Shown here in pieces: positions 11,063 to 23,865 of a stretch of DNA of 64,000 nucleotides. The stretch covers positions 2,646,001 to 2,710,000 of the forward strand of contig BSBK01004089.1 in NCBI GenBank assembly GCA_027943335.1, given 5' to 3'. The stretch is from Chamaecyparis obtusa (taxonomy: Eukaryota; Streptophyta; Pinopsida; Cupressales; Cupressaceae). Within the stretch, counting starts at the first letter, position 1; each line of letters begins with the position of its first letter. A program made the position numbers and the translations under genes. The notes beneath the pieces are model-generated. The model did no database searches, was not told the origin of the DNA, and worked only from the letters and a program-made list of their open reading frames with translations.

Positions 11063-13440
11063 GAATTGCTATGCGAAGCGCAGTGGTTCAAATAAAGTTT
11101 GTGTTTGATAGAGATATGAAACTGATTCGAAATTGATAATTGATATGAGACAGAAGCTGATTGATATTGATTTGATATGGAGATAATAGGTCCTGAATGA
11201 CCAAAGATAATGTTCACTGTAGCAGCAAATGAACCTATGATTGCCAAAAAGTGTCAAAATGCCTGATTCCAAACCTTAGGATTGCTAAAAAGTGAGTGAC
11301 CAGTTCTAGACTCGATTGTCTTAGCAGAACTAGTAGGTATCACATCTAAACCCTTCAGTTTCTGAAGAACCAAGGAAAGAACACTATGATCCGATGGTTG
11401 CAAAAACTGATAAAGTTTACAAGATTAGGAGAATACCAGATTGATATGGATCTTGATGAATCTGATATGCCCCAAGTGATGATAGATTTGCCCCAAGCGA
11501 TGAGGACTTTTGATGAATCAGTAACTAGACGTGATTGTTTGTCTTGATCACTGATGAAAGATAACATATTCCAAATAAAATTAGATTTACAGACTTGAAT
11601 GATGTGCAATACCATGCCCCCTTCGGGATTAAAATTGAAATCTGACAAGAAAAAGTCAGCGTTGATAGTTCAAACGCATGCTACTTGATTTGAGAAGTGG
11701 TTAAACACGTTCAAGAACACATTTTGCATTGTTAGAAGGTCCCAAAATACCAAGTTTGACTAGGTTAAACCATGAGTTGACCATGGTTGACCAAGCTAAA
11801 ATTTTGATAGTTTGATGTAAGATAATCAGTTAAGTGGAATACTGGATCTCTGTGATGATTGAAGGTTGATTATGCAAGTAGTTAATAATATAAATGATCT
11901 CATATTTCAATTTTGATCCCGAAAAAGGATTCTACTTGCTATTTCATTGGAGGAACCTTCATGTGAGATTCAGCTCTTGTTAAATGTGAAGAGGTGATTG
12001 AAGAATTGTTTAAGCTTTGTAGTTTATTCAGCCATTGTGAGATCATGCAGACATGCAAAATGCAAAGAGACATGCAAAATGAAATGCAACCTAAGACCTA
12101 GGACCTAGTCACTGATCATGTGTCAATTTTTTATCATCATTGAAATTTTAGGTAACTGGATAAATCAATACAATGCCCACTAGCTATGAAACCATAGACA
12201 TGAATATCGATTTGTATGTGCAAGAATCAATACAACACCCACTGGTCAACAACCATGGATATATGAATATTGATTTTATTTTTGAAATGTCGGATTAGAT
12301 ATAAGCACCAAGGCACAGACACCAGGATGACCTGAATATCATGTCCATTTTGATATAGCAATTTGTATAAGAATCAAAACATAAATGTCATGATGACCTG
12401 AATATGCCTTGCATTCAAACACATCAAACAGTCAAGAGATCATTCTAAATCCAGTGTGAATTACCTGTAGTGACCCTTTATCATTCACATCCTTAGATAA
12501 GATCGTGTTTCACAGTAGGAGAAAGAACTCACTCAAAAAGACAATAGTTAGATCAATACTTCTTTGAATCATCTAGGTATCAATGGTCAAGGTACGCATG
12601 GCCATCCAATTTGAGATAGAGGCTCTTACAGTCGGACACCATTTCAATCTAGAATTTCCAAAGTTGTTAGATTTTCACATACAAGCAGAAGACAAAGAAA
12701 AGATTATGCCCCCAGTCATCACTCTCTAAATCCTGTCAAGGACATCATCAAAGGGCTCGAAGGGACACAATATGCAAAAATCTCAATGTGAATTAGTAAG
12801 CATACAAGGAGATAAAAGCATGTAAAAAAACATAGATTGTTTTCAGTTTGATGTTTGATTGCCTCGTTGTAGATGCAAAATCCTTTCTGGAGACAAGACT
12901 GACTCACTCACTCACATGAAGCTTCAAAGGACTCTAACTGGATATGATATGTCTAAGATATACTGGAGACCATAGGATATGACATTGATTGCCCCCAAGT
13001 GTTAAGCATTTGATAGGATACAGACGCTATTGCTGATTGGTGAACAAACTGATTTATTGAAAACTGGAAATGCAAAAACAAACCGGGAGATATGTACAAA
13101 CTAAAGCAAAACTAAAAGTTGGGAAAGACCAAGATTGCACTGATAGATGGAGCATTTTGAAACAAGTGGCACCCGTTTGCCGATTTTTCACCATCTTGGT
13201 AGAGATTCTATTTTTTCTACCAAGGCGTCTGTTTCCAGGTTTTCACCAAGGCACTTTTTTTCTTTTTCATTTTTTTTTTTTTTTCATTTTTCAATTTTTT
13301 TGAATTTTTGATATTTTTTTATTTTTTTTTGTGAATCATCAAGGCACCTATTGCTAGGTTTTCACCAAGATGTTCATTTTTTCAGGACTTTTTCTGATTT
13401 TTAGGATTTTTTCAGGATATTTAACCATAGACTGAATGCC
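11063..13440 (-). other. Non-coding 3' region of the gypsy element
   Basis: This 2.4-kb stretch lies between the pol stop and the polypurine tract. No conserved protein is seen. It contains a roughly 57-bp tandem duplication at about 12166-12280 (AATCAATACAAYRCCCACT units). Near 13160-13375 three related units each carry a TTTTCACCA core, interleaved with T-rich runs. Long 3' non-coding regions occur in the Tat lineage; whether this one carried an extra ORF cannot be decided by eye. Confidence 0.5.
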
Positions 13441-14692
13441 TTAGGCGTAGAATTTTTTCAAATGGAGAACATTGATTGGTTCTCGGAGCTGTTCTTCTTT
13501 AGTCATTGAGAGTTGATAGGCACTAGATCCAAAAGTAGTAGTGATGACAAAGGGACCTAGCTAGTTGGGTTCGAACTTCCCCTTGTGTTCTCGATGGGAT
13601 TGATTTTTTGGATTTTCTCTCAAGACTAGATCACCAACCTAAAAGTCTCTATGTCTGACTTTCTTGTTGTAGCCTCTAGACATTCTCTTCTGATATACTC
13701 TGAGATGATCATATGCTGCTTGTCTGCGCTCATCTAGTAGTTCAAGTTCTTGCAACCTAGACACTCTGTAGTCATAATCAGTTACTAGACCATGCATTCT
13801 GATTCTGAGTGATGGGATTTCAACCTCAATAGGCAGTACCGCTTCAGACACATAAACTAAAGTGAAAGGTGTAGCCCTAGTAGGTGTTCTGATACTTGTT
13901 CTATAGGCCCATAGAGCTGGATTAATCATGAGATGTTAGTCTCTGCCAGTTTTATTTACTGTTCTGTGCAAGATCTTCAATAGATTTTTGTTAGAAGCCT
14001 CTGCTTGGCCATTCCCTTGTGGATAGTAGATAGAAGACCAATGTTGGGTGATCTTGAATTTGGCACATAGATCATCGAGGTCTTTATTCCTGAATTGCCC
14101 ACCATTATCTGCGATTATGGAATGAGGGATCCCATATCTGCATATGATATAGTTCAATATGAACATAGATATCTGTTTCCCCATTGCTTGTGTCAGAGGG
14201 ACCGCTTCTACCCATTTTTTAAAATAATCTGTAGCAGTGATTATATGGGTATAATCATTAGAAGAGTGAGGATGAATCATTCTGATAAGATTGAATGCCC
14301 ATTGATGGAAAGGCCATTGTGTTGTAAAGGGGATTAGATCCCTCCCTGGAGCATGAATTAAGTTGCCATGCACTTGGCACTTTTGACAATTCTTAGCAAA
14401 TTTGATAGCCTCTTTCTCCATTTCAGGCCAATAGTACCCAGCCCTAATAAGTTTTTGAGCTAGCGTTAAACCATTTGAGTGTGACCCACAAATACCATCA
14501 TGGACTTCCTCTAATGCACTTTGAGACTCTTCCTGTTCTAAACATCTAAGTAGCGTACCATCTAGACCTCATTTGTATAGATCATTACCAATGATGACAT
14601 ATCGGGAGGCATTATGGATAAGGTATCTCTTTTCATGACGGTTGAAGGTATCGGGAATGATTTGGTCTTGGAGATAGGAAAATAGATTTTCA
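13441..14692 (-). pseudogene. Gypsy integrase and pol C-terminus
   Basis: Integrase inserts the cDNA into the host genome. The zinc-binding HHCC region appears as HDGICGSH and CQKCQVHG near 14510-14375. The catalytic core has all three acidic residues: D in ATDYFKKWVEA, D in ADNGGQF and E in QAEASNKNLL. The C-terminal part contains MINPALWAYRTS and DLVLRENP. The natural stop TAA is at 13441-13443 after LHLKKFYA. Premature in-frame stops lie at 14569, 13936, 13639 and 13561. Each sits where a Trp, Gln or Arg codon is expected, consistent with C-to-T decay. No frameshift is seen. Confidence 0.88.
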
Positions 14693-14694
14693 TA

Positions 14695-15966
14695 TCAGGA
14701 TGAATCATGACCTACAATAGTGTAGATCATGTGAGTTTTGGGGGAGTCATATGCAGGATAAGAGAGTGCTTCCACTAGGAATTCATAGCGTAGCTCATGT
14801 TCAGGCTGTTGTAATGAAGTAGATAGTGTTGCCATTGCATCGGCAGCCTTGTTCTCCATTCTAGGAATTTGCTCAAATGTGATAGATATGAAATATTTCT
14901 TAAGATCATCGACCATTCTCTTGTAAGGAATGAGCTTTTCATCTTTAGTTTGGTACACATCATTGACTTGATGAATAACAAGTTGAGAGTCTCCATGAGT
15001 GTGTAGCTCTGTTACTCTCCATTCAATTGCTATTTTCATACCATTCAAAAGGGCTTCATATTCTGCAATATTGTTCATGCAAGGAAACTTTAATTGGAAT
15101 GCTTTGGGGATTGAGTATCCTTGGGGAGTTAGGAACAATATGCCTACTCTAGATCCATTCTGTGTATAGGAGCCATCAAAGAACAATTGCCATTCTCTAG
15201 AAGATAGGTGCATAATAGATGAGTCTAGAAATTCCATTTGCATTGGTGTGTCATCAAACATGGGTGCATCTGCTAGTTGATCAGCAATAACTTGACCTTT
15301 TATAGCTTTTCTTTCAACATATTCAATGTCAAATTTGCTTAGAAGCATGACCCATTTAGCCAGTCTACTTGTGAGGGCAGCCTTGCTTAGTAAGTATTTT
15401 AGTGGATCAATTTTTGCTACTAGATGCATGGTATGAGCTAACATATAGTGTCTCAGTTTCTATGATGCAAAGATCACAGCGAGACAAGCTTTCTCAATCA
15501 TAGAATAGTTCTTTTCATATGCCACCAATGTTCTGCTTATATAATAAATGGCTCTTTCCTTTTTGTCTTCGTCATGTTGCGCTAGCAATGCCCCCAGTGA
15601 TGTGGCTGTTGTGGAGACATACAAGATCAATGGCTTCCCATGAATAGGAGGCATCAAGATAGGCGGATTTGATAGATACTTCTTGATATGGTTAAAGTTG
15701 TTCTCGCATTCTTCATTCCATGCAAAGGTCACACCTTTATGTAATGTTTTTGTAAAAGGTTGTGATATGTCCGCTAGCTGTGATATGAATCTTCTGATAG
15801 ATTGAACTCTACCTTGCAATGTCCTCATGTGACTGATATTTGTGGGAGGTTGCATCTCTATTATAGCCTTGACTTTAGCCGGATCAACTTCAATGCCTTT
15901 CTTTGAAACTATGTATCCTAAGAGCTTTCCAGAAGTGACACCAAAAGCACACTTCTTAGGATTTAG
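14695..15966 (-). pseudogene. Gypsy RT C-terminus and dual RNase H domains
   Basis: The frame begins with LNPKKCAFGV, the RT thumb/connection. A first RNase H follows (LILYVSTTATSLGALLAQ ... IYYISRTL), then a second RNase H of the archaeal type at about 15200-14800. The second domain has FFDGSYTQNG, NNIAEYEALLNG, HGDSQLVIHQV and ENKAADAMATL, so its D, E, D and D residues are visible. RNase H removes the RNA template. The dual arrangement is characteristic of Tat-lineage elements. Premature stops are at 15460 and 14695, both in the same frame as gag and integrase. Confidence 0.9.
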
Positions 15967-17153
15967 TCAGAGACTAAACTGTTCCATTCTGTCTAGGATC
16001 ATGCTCAAGTCCTTTAGATGTTCAGTTCTGATCATAGATTTTGCTAATGTGTCATCAACATAATCTTCCATGGTGTGATGCATCATGTCATGGAAAATAG
16101 ATGTCATTGCTCTTTGATATGTAGCTCCAACATTTTTGAGTCCGAATGGCATAACATTACAACAGAAGGTTCCCCACGCACATGTGAAAGCAGTTTTCTC
16201 TTGGTCCTCTAGAGCAATTTTTATTTGGTTATATCCAGAGAAACCATCCATTAAGGAATACATCTCGAAACCCGCAGTCATGTCCACTATCATATCAATG
16301 TTAGGTAGTGGAAAATCATCCTTAGGGCACGCTCTATTCACATCTCTAAAGTCTGTGCATACTCTAATTGAGCCATCTGGTTTAGAAATAGGTACAATGT
16401 TGGAGATCCATTCAACATAGTCTATGACACGGATGAATCCAGCTTTTAGGAGTTTCTCTAATTCAGCTTTGACTAAAAGTGCAACATGAGGATGCATCTT
16501 TCTCAATTTTTGCTTGACCAATTTTACTCCAGGAGCAATGGATAGATGGTGCATGATAAGATTTGGATCCAACCCTAGCATATCTAAATACTTCCATGAA
16601 AAGTTGATCTTTTTTTCTGTCAAGAATGTAGTAAATTTTTGTTTCTCTTCTTCGGATAAGGATTGTGCTACATGTACTAATTATGGTTCCTCTGTTGTAC
16701 CCAAATTGATGGATTGGGTGGGCTCAATTAGAACTGGAGATCTGTCCTGTAAATGACTCAGAAGGACATCAAATATCTCATCCTTAGGTGCCTCAGAGAG
16801 GTTTTCACCTTTGGATACGTCTTTTATTTTTACTTTTGTCAGTTTTGAGACTGCCACAAAGTGGTTTTCACCCTCAGAACTCTTTTTCTTTTTCTTTTTA
16901 CTCTTGTTTTTCTGACTAAGATATTTGATGTCTGACTCAGTCATGCTAACGCTCAGTTCACTGATGGAAGTACTCATAGGCTCAACTACATTGAGGTACT
17001 AGGCAAGGGCATAGTCATTCGAGAAGGTATAAATACCATGGTTTGGGTTTGTGGAAGTTTGGTCGATAAGATCAGGGCGTTGGATAGTCAAAGCGAGAAA
17101 GGCTTGGGATATGATGTTTACGGATATGGATCTATCATCATTGGTCCTAACCT
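15967..17153 (-). pseudogene. Gypsy reverse transcriptase with upstream linker
   Basis: The RT lies at about 16500-15970: PHVALLVKAELEKLLKAGFI, SNIVPISKPDGSIRVCTDFRD, CPKDDFPLPN, MDGFSGYNQI, MPFGLKN and the YVDD active site at 16051-16062. The linker upstream (17153-16684) is Lys/Ser-rich with an acidic patch and has no clear domain. Stops at 16999 (TAG), 16681 (TAA) and 15967 (TGA) interrupt it, but the frame is continuous with the protease upstream and RNase H downstream. The catalytic residues are preserved, so decay appears recent relative to the LINE. Confidence 0.9.
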
Positions 17154-17157
17154 GACG

Positions 17158-18699
17158 CTAAAGTTTGAAGGTGATACTACAACTTAAGACATTCAATGCG
17201 TGAATAGGCTCAATGTCATCGTGGGAGTCCAATTCAGCCATAGGTGGATCAGACTCGATAGGTTCATCATTTCGCTCTAGACTTACGTTGGTTTGAGGTA
17301 CATATTGGTGAATAACATCAACATGTTTCTCTATGATAAGCTCATCTAGTTCTGGAATGGCTCCCCATTCATAGTCATTTGATTCAGCTTCTGATTCAGG
17401 ATCTCTAGGAAATCTTAGAACATGAGTAAAGTTAGGGTGAATACCCCAAGAAGGGTTACCCTCAAATTCTGATTTGAATTCATACTCATGAGAATCTATC
17501 TCAGAATCACTACCACTTCTCTCTTCTTGATTGTTTTCAAGATTAGCTGGTTCTTATGTTGCAACTATCTCCTGATTGATAGTAGGTTCTTGTGTTTCTA
17601 CTACATTAATTCTTTTGATAAGATCATCTTTATCATCAAGAAGGTCTTTGATCTCTTTAGGCAATTTTTCATAGGGGATGAGTTCTGAACTATCTGAATC
17701 ACTATCTGATGGTTCTATTTCTTCTTTCTTAATAAGAGGTTCCCCTGGTGCGATCTGCTCTATGACATGCGAGCAATTACCTTTGAGGTGATAGGGTTTC
17801 TTCTTAAATCCTAAGCCAATTTTATCTTTATTTTCTCTACTAGTATGTGGGAGAGGTGCCTCAAGACCTTTTCCTCTTATTCCTAGAGGTCCTTGACCTG
17901 AGTATCCCATCTTAGCTATTAATTTACCTCCTGGACCATATGACTTGGAAGGGAGTTTGGGTACTGCAAAGTTACCAGTTTGAACAACTTGAGATTCAGG
18001 TTCATCTTTGTACAGCCATGATAGCACAGCTTCATCCTCTTCAAATTATTGCTTGGATACTTGTTCTGCTACAAAATTCCTTTTATATGCCTCAAGAGGT
18101 TCCTGAGGTTTGGGCTTGGATTGTTTCAAAGATTGCCCATAAGACTTAGGCGAGATAGGGAGAGATGTCAAAGATAAGACTGGCTCGATAGTGTATTCTC
18201 CCATACTATTTTCTTTGATATTAACCTCTTTGGCAAGATCTTCCATTTTAGATGTGGATGCTTCTTTAGTTGGCTCTATGGGAGATTCTCTGTTATTAGG
18301 TACAAGCTTATCTGCACTTTCCTTCAAGGTGTTGCAAGTTGTATTTAGATCTGCTGGGATAGTAACCTCGACTCCTTCATAAGGAAACTTCAAACATTGA
18401 TGGTATGTAGAAGGAATGGCTTGCATTTCATGTATCCACGGTCTCCCTAGAAGGACGTTGTAGGCCAAAGGTAGATCAAGCACTTGATAGATGGTATCTT
18501 TGATAACTGGACCCACTCTGATAGGTAAGATAATGGTGCCTTTAGAAGATCTTTCTTGTTCATCATAGGCCTTGATAGTTATTTTCTTTCTAGGATCAAT
18601 AGCCAATTTTAAAAATCCCAATTGTGTGATCAAGTTGTAAGAACAAATGTTTAGGCCAGCGCCCCCATCTATCAACACATGTTTGACTCTATGGTTCTA
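17158..18699 (-). pseudogene. Gypsy protease followed by a G-patch-like segment
   Basis: The aspartic protease matures the polyprotein. Its active-site motif VLIDGGAGLNIC lies at about 18684-18645, with VLLGRPWIHEMQAIPS near 18460 as the second conserved loop. After an acidic/Ser-rich linker comes a Gly-rich block at about 17955-17800 (GGKLIAKMGYSGQGPLG, then GKGLEAPL). This matches the spacing of a G-patch, an RNA-binding motif also found next to some retroviral proteases. In-frame stops are at 18697, 18046, 17554 and 17158, with no frameshift. The G-patch call is by eye only. Confidence 0.8.
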
Positions 18700-18702
18700 G
18701 AT

Positions 18703-20886
18703 CAAGACTTCTATATGCAAAGGCTGATTATGTGGGTGACTCAAGAAGTTGTCATCTTCCTCTAAAAAGGAGATATATTGCGGAGATGTAAAATGTCCAA
18801 CCATAGTCTGGAACCTGTCTAAATCAAGGTCATCAGGAACATTGGAACCAAGCAAAGCTTTATCAAGAATGGCTCTATGAGCTGGAGATATTCGAAGCAA
18901 CTCAAACATGGAGATTTTCGCATTAGTGTGCTGGAGTTGTTGAACAATGCTATAAGACATAGGCCTTGTATCCTTTGGATTGGAAGATTTGGAAGCAGCC
19001 TTCTGTTTAGAAGTAGATGAAAGATTGAAGGGAACTTTAGGGACATTTGATGAATCTGAGATTTGTCCTTTCAGATGCATTTGAGCTTGTGATTGATTAA
19101 CTGCGTTAGCTGAGGAATGATCTCTATCTCTTCATATGATTGTGATGACATTGCAACTTTCAGAGAGACATGGTTCAACCATATTGATGATAGTGTTATT
19201 TCCAGGGTAGGCATAGTTGACTATTGCCCCCATATTAGGCTGAGAAGTTGAAACCTTTTGACCATGTTTCGGAAATGGTTCTGTGAATGTTGTATGATCA
19301 TTATTGCTCGTAGGATTGTCAATTGTGATGTCTCCACTATCGATCAGATCTTGAATGGTATGCTTCAAGTGGTAGCAACTACTAGTTTTGTGACCTTTAC
19401 TCCGATGGAAATCACAGAATTCATTATCCTTCCACCATATCGGTTTGGGGTCCTGAGCATTCGGTCGGATTGGTGGTAAAGAGATGATGTTATCAGCCAG
19501 TAAAGTTTTCATAGCCCATTCTAAAGACTCTCCTAGAGGAGTAAATTTTTTATGTTTATCCCATTTTTTGAATTCTGGCTTCTTTTGAGATGGTTGAGAA
19601 GACTTTTGCTCAAAAGCTTTAATGGCTTGAGTGCCAAGAGTGAGATTGTAGGCTGGTGCCTTTGATGGGGCACGGACAGTGTCTACAATGCCATTTGTGA
19701 TGATGCCTTTGTTCTTGTTCCAATTTTTGTTCTTGTCTTTGGAACTAGATCCAGATTCGTACTTGTCTTTTTGGAGTGTGATTTCCCCTTTTTTTACAAG
19801 CACTTTTTCAATTTTGATAGCATTATCCACCATCTTGTCAAAATATGTATGATCTTGCATTTGCAGAGGATAATTGAGCTCTGGAACAAGGTTATTGATA
19901 AAGATTTCAAGTTTCTCCATTTTGGGAATTGGTCTAGCATATAGAGAGAACTTCTTTCACCACCTCTTGAGGAAAGTTAGGAATGATTCTCCTGGATATT
20001 GCTTGAGATTACAAATATCAATCATGGTGACCGGATGCTGAACATTGTAGGAATATTGTTGATAAAATAATTTAATCAATTCCTCAAATGTTTTGATTGT
20101 AGGAGGCAATCTTGAAAACCATTGAATGGATGCTCCGCCCAGAGATCTAGGAAAAAGACACATCAGATAGGTCGGTTCATGCATGAATTCCATAGATTGC
20201 GTACACAAATCTCTGACATGATCTTGGGGATCAGAGTGTCCATCATACTTATCATACTTCGGCATCTCCACTCTTTTTGGAAACGGCGGCATGTACAAGT
20301 CTTTGTTAAATGGAAAAGGACATAGAGCCTCCATGGAGAACTCTTTGGGTTCCTTCTCTTTCTTGAGATTGTTAAGTTCAACTTGTATAGCATGCATTTG
20401 TTTCGTCATAGCTGTGAGTGGATTCTCTTCCTCATGTGTAATGATGTCTTCAACATTAAAGTTGGGAGGAAGTTTAGCTCCTTGATGAGCTAGTTGTAAA
20501 AAGTATGCTTCTCTATTTTCTTTCAAGAAATGTCTCATCATCTTGTTAAATTCATCATCATTTTGGTAGCGAGCAATTTCTTCAGGTGTGGGTTCCTGAT
20601 CTTCACCATGTTGAGATTGAGCTCTTTGAGAGCCAAAATTTGTCCCTGCTTGAGACATGGTAGGATTTTGTGGACTCCCTGGATTAGATTGATGAGGGGT
20701 ATGTTGAGTACCTCCGTGAGTCGATGGAGGGGGTACGTAACTAGATTTCAATCGATAGTTTCCAAGAACGTCATCCTCGTAAAGACCAAAATTGATGAGT
20801 TGCTCAAAAGTTAGATTTTGGATAGTGGTAATAGATTTCTTTTGAGAGGAAGCTCTAGTCTCCACCATCAACTTTGAGTGAAACAA
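18703..20886 (-). pseudogene. Gypsy gag
   Basis: Gag forms the virus-like particle. The first ATG is at 20886; the seventh codon (20868, MVETRASS) is the more typical gag start. The N-terminus is Pro/Gln/Ser-rich. The capsid-like Retrotrans_gag block lies at about 20230-19960, with GGASIQWFSRLPPTIKTFEEL and YSYNVQHPVTM, followed by GESFLTFLKRW. A zinc-knuckle-like CDFHRSKGHKTSSC lies near 19420, typical of Tat/Athila gag. Premature TGA codons at 19957 and 19132 split the frame; both sit where an Arg codon would fit. The same frame continues into protease. Confidence 0.88.
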
Positions 20887-23843
20887 AAGAATAAGATTCA
20901 GATAATTGAAGAATGAATTGAATCAAGATGATCAGATGACGCAACCTTGTCAAGGTTTGATTGATTTGAAGATTTGATTAGACGTGGATGAAGGATACTA
21001 TGCCCTGGATGTATGGGTAGGTTCCCAAAAGATAGCGGACAAGATATCACAACACTTAGTTGTTTTGATGATTGATTGATTGAAGATTGATAGTTATGAC
21101 AAGGTTTTGACATGAGATGATAAAGACTCAAATCGATTAGACAGAAGGCTGAATCAGATTCAAAAGTCCACTTTAAGAAAATGATTGGACTCTTAATAGC
21201 TACTGCTCTGTTCTTGACAAAATGATTCATTTGACAGATTCTGAAACTAGGCTGAAAGAGCTAAATATCTAGCAATCCTGACAATTTTCTGACAACTTTC
21301 AAAAATTTCCCAAATGACACTCTGAAAAACTCGTACGACAGTGGGTAGGCTATGAAACGACAGTTGACAATATCATATGACAGTTGCAAGATTTTGACTT
21401 TGAAGATTTGCTAGCATGAAAACTCATACGACACTGGGTTTGCTATCATACAACAGATGGGTTGCAATGAAACGACACTTGATGGAAAATCATATGACAT
21501 TCTGACCTCCTGAGATGACTTTTGACTCCAAAAAAGAATTTGACTTCAGATTTTGCAAATTTTGAGTTTTCAGATTTGAATTGTTTGCAAATTTCAATGT
21601 CTAGATTTTAAGATTGTAACAGATTTGTCCGTTTTCAATAACCAGATAGATAAACAAGCATGCAAAATAGAAAGCAAGTGATTTCAAGCATGTCTGAAAA
21701 CAATGAACAAGGGAAAAAGCAACCTTGTGCATGAACAATCAAGTGACTTATTCATTCTAATCCTCAAAAGCACTAATTGTGTATGTTCCAAAAATATTTT
21801 GCAATAACGCATATATACCCTATAAAATGAAAATTTGGCCTCACTAGGGTTTTTAGTAATGGTTTGACTCTGCAACTTTTATGATCCAAAGGGGTGAACT
21901 CCAATCCCGGTGCACCAGGGTTTTGACACAGTCTGAGAACTTAATCTTCAAGATTTGCTAGGGAGATCTGACAACCCAACAATAAACCATACCCATGGAG
22001 ATTTCTTCCACAAGGACATTTATATAGCGGCTGTCACTACCACGACAAAAATGGCTATGACCGCTTGAGGTTTCGTCAACGCAATTTTCCCTGTGAAGGG
22101 ATTGTTTGCTACGGTTAACCCTCTCTAAAGATGACTCACAATAGTAGACCACAAGGGGACTTGGCTCCAGATCCAAGGTTTTTGACACCTTTTCACTTTT
22201 AACCCAAACAAAGCAAGCAGATTAATCCGACACGCTAAGACAAAGTTTTGCTTCACCAAGGTCTATGATGCCAACTCCACGTGATCTATCAACCTCTCTG
22301 GGGAGAGAATGTATCAATCAATAAGAGAAGGTGCACTAACCAATTTTGATTCACCAAAGCTCATGATGTCAACCCCATGTGATCTATCAACCTCTCCTGG
22401 GAGAGAATGTATTGATCAATAAGAGAAGACACACTAACCAAGTTGAATGTGAAACGCACTAAGTATCCTCCCTATCTACAAGGATTCTATCGTCAACAAA
22501 GATTTTGCTAGGAATCCAATCTCTCAAGAATCACGAATAGTGTTCATAGGGCCTAATTACTATGTGAGCACAGATATATTCCCGAAAGCAAATCTACCAA
22601 AAGTACCCAAAAAGAAGAAAGAGGAACACTTAACGCTTAAAGCAAATATGAGATGAGTCCACAAGGTGGAACACTTAACACCTCACACAAGCTGAAAATG
22701 AGTCCCCAACTTAGAAAACAAGTGAGTTCCTAAAAGCACAAAAGGGTTGCCAAGTGGAACACTTAACGCTTTTGTCCTGTTGACCCCTCCCCTTTATGGC
22801 GCTGAGATTGCAACCACGGGGTGGAAATGAGGGGCCGGTAGATTAGAAAGTCCAATAACCCAAGATAGCAATCAAGATCAATCACAAGTATCTAAGACTA
22901 CTTAATGAATCCTTAAGGGGTCACAACCTAGTATCAATTATGCAAGTGTGTAAAACAAAAGCATGAAAAGAATCACCCAAGCTAGACACACGAGAGATTT
23001 ATTTTAAGTCCCAAATCGAAATGTCATTAGATGAAGGAGAATACCTAGGATCTTTGCAATGCGCTTAGTAGATTTTACCTGATTTTTAGCAATTTTTGTT
23101 GAGCTTTACTATGCAAGCAAGCTACGAACTCTCCAACAAGCCAACAAGCAAACAAGATATGCAAGGTATATTCAACTTATGAAAACCGTAGGGTTAGATA
23201 TAAAAATAAATTGTTAGGAGCAATAATAACCAAAAATTAATCCAAATGACAACTCATATCATGCATTGAATCATATGAAAAATAAGTGCATACCCATCAC
23301 AAAATTTTAATTTTTTTGCACTGCATTTGACCTAGTCAACAAGATCTTATTTTTTTGATATGATTTTGACCACAAAAATAAAAATTCAGAATAAAGACCC
23401 CTACTAAAAAATAGACAGCTTTCCAAAAATGCAAAAATTTTAGAAAAATCTCTTTATTTGTGCCCTAGAGACCCATTTTATCAAAATAGACTAGTTTTTG
23501 TAAATTGACTATTTGAGCTATGATATCATGTCAAAATTTAAAACACAAAGAATGGACCCCCTATATAATTTAAATATCTTTTCAAAAATATAAATTTTTT
23601 TGAAAAATATGCTGATTTGCATCAGATATTAATTTTTTTTGGAATTTCAAGAAAAAATTATTAAAAATTCAAAACATCTCAAAAAATTCTAATTTTTTTA
23701 CTATACCTTCCCTGATATGTCACCAACTTGCAAAAAAAATTTCAAACCAAAACTCCAAGCCGTTTGGGAGATAAAATTAAATCTTTGAAACTTTGGGGTT
23801 TTAGCTCCCAAAACAAATTAAAACTAGCATGCAAAGGTGGGTT
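20887..23843 (-). other. Gypsy 5' leader, non-coding
   Basis: About 3 kb separate the primer-binding site from gag. No conserved extra ORF is recognised, although Ogre-type relatives carry one here. The leader contains a 98-bp tandem duplication (22253-22446). A degenerate series of ACGACA/ATGACA words runs at about 21325-21510. The word GGAACACTTAAC recurs near 22622-22770. The part nearest the LTR (23210-23780) is AT-rich. Confidence 0.55.
22253..22446 (-). repeat. 98-bp tandem duplication in the gypsy leader
   Basis: Two adjacent units begin TCACCAAGG (22253) and TCACCAAAG (22351). They share long stretches such as GTGATCTATCAACCTCTC and GAGAGAATGTAT. Identity is about 85-90%. Tandem repeats in untranslated regions are common in Tat-lineage elements. 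Confidence 0.85.
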
Positions 23844-23861
23844 GCCCCACGGTGGGCACCA
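23844..23861 (-). promoter_or_regulatory. Gypsy primer-binding site
   Basis: On the minus strand TGGTGCCCACCGTGGGGC begins four bases inside the 5' LTR end. The TGG start is complementary to a tRNA CCA tail, so this is the minus-strand primer site. I did not match it to a specific tRNA; Tat-lineage relatives are reported to use tRNA-Arg or tRNA-Asp. Confidence 0.75.
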
Positions 23862-23865
23862 GAAA

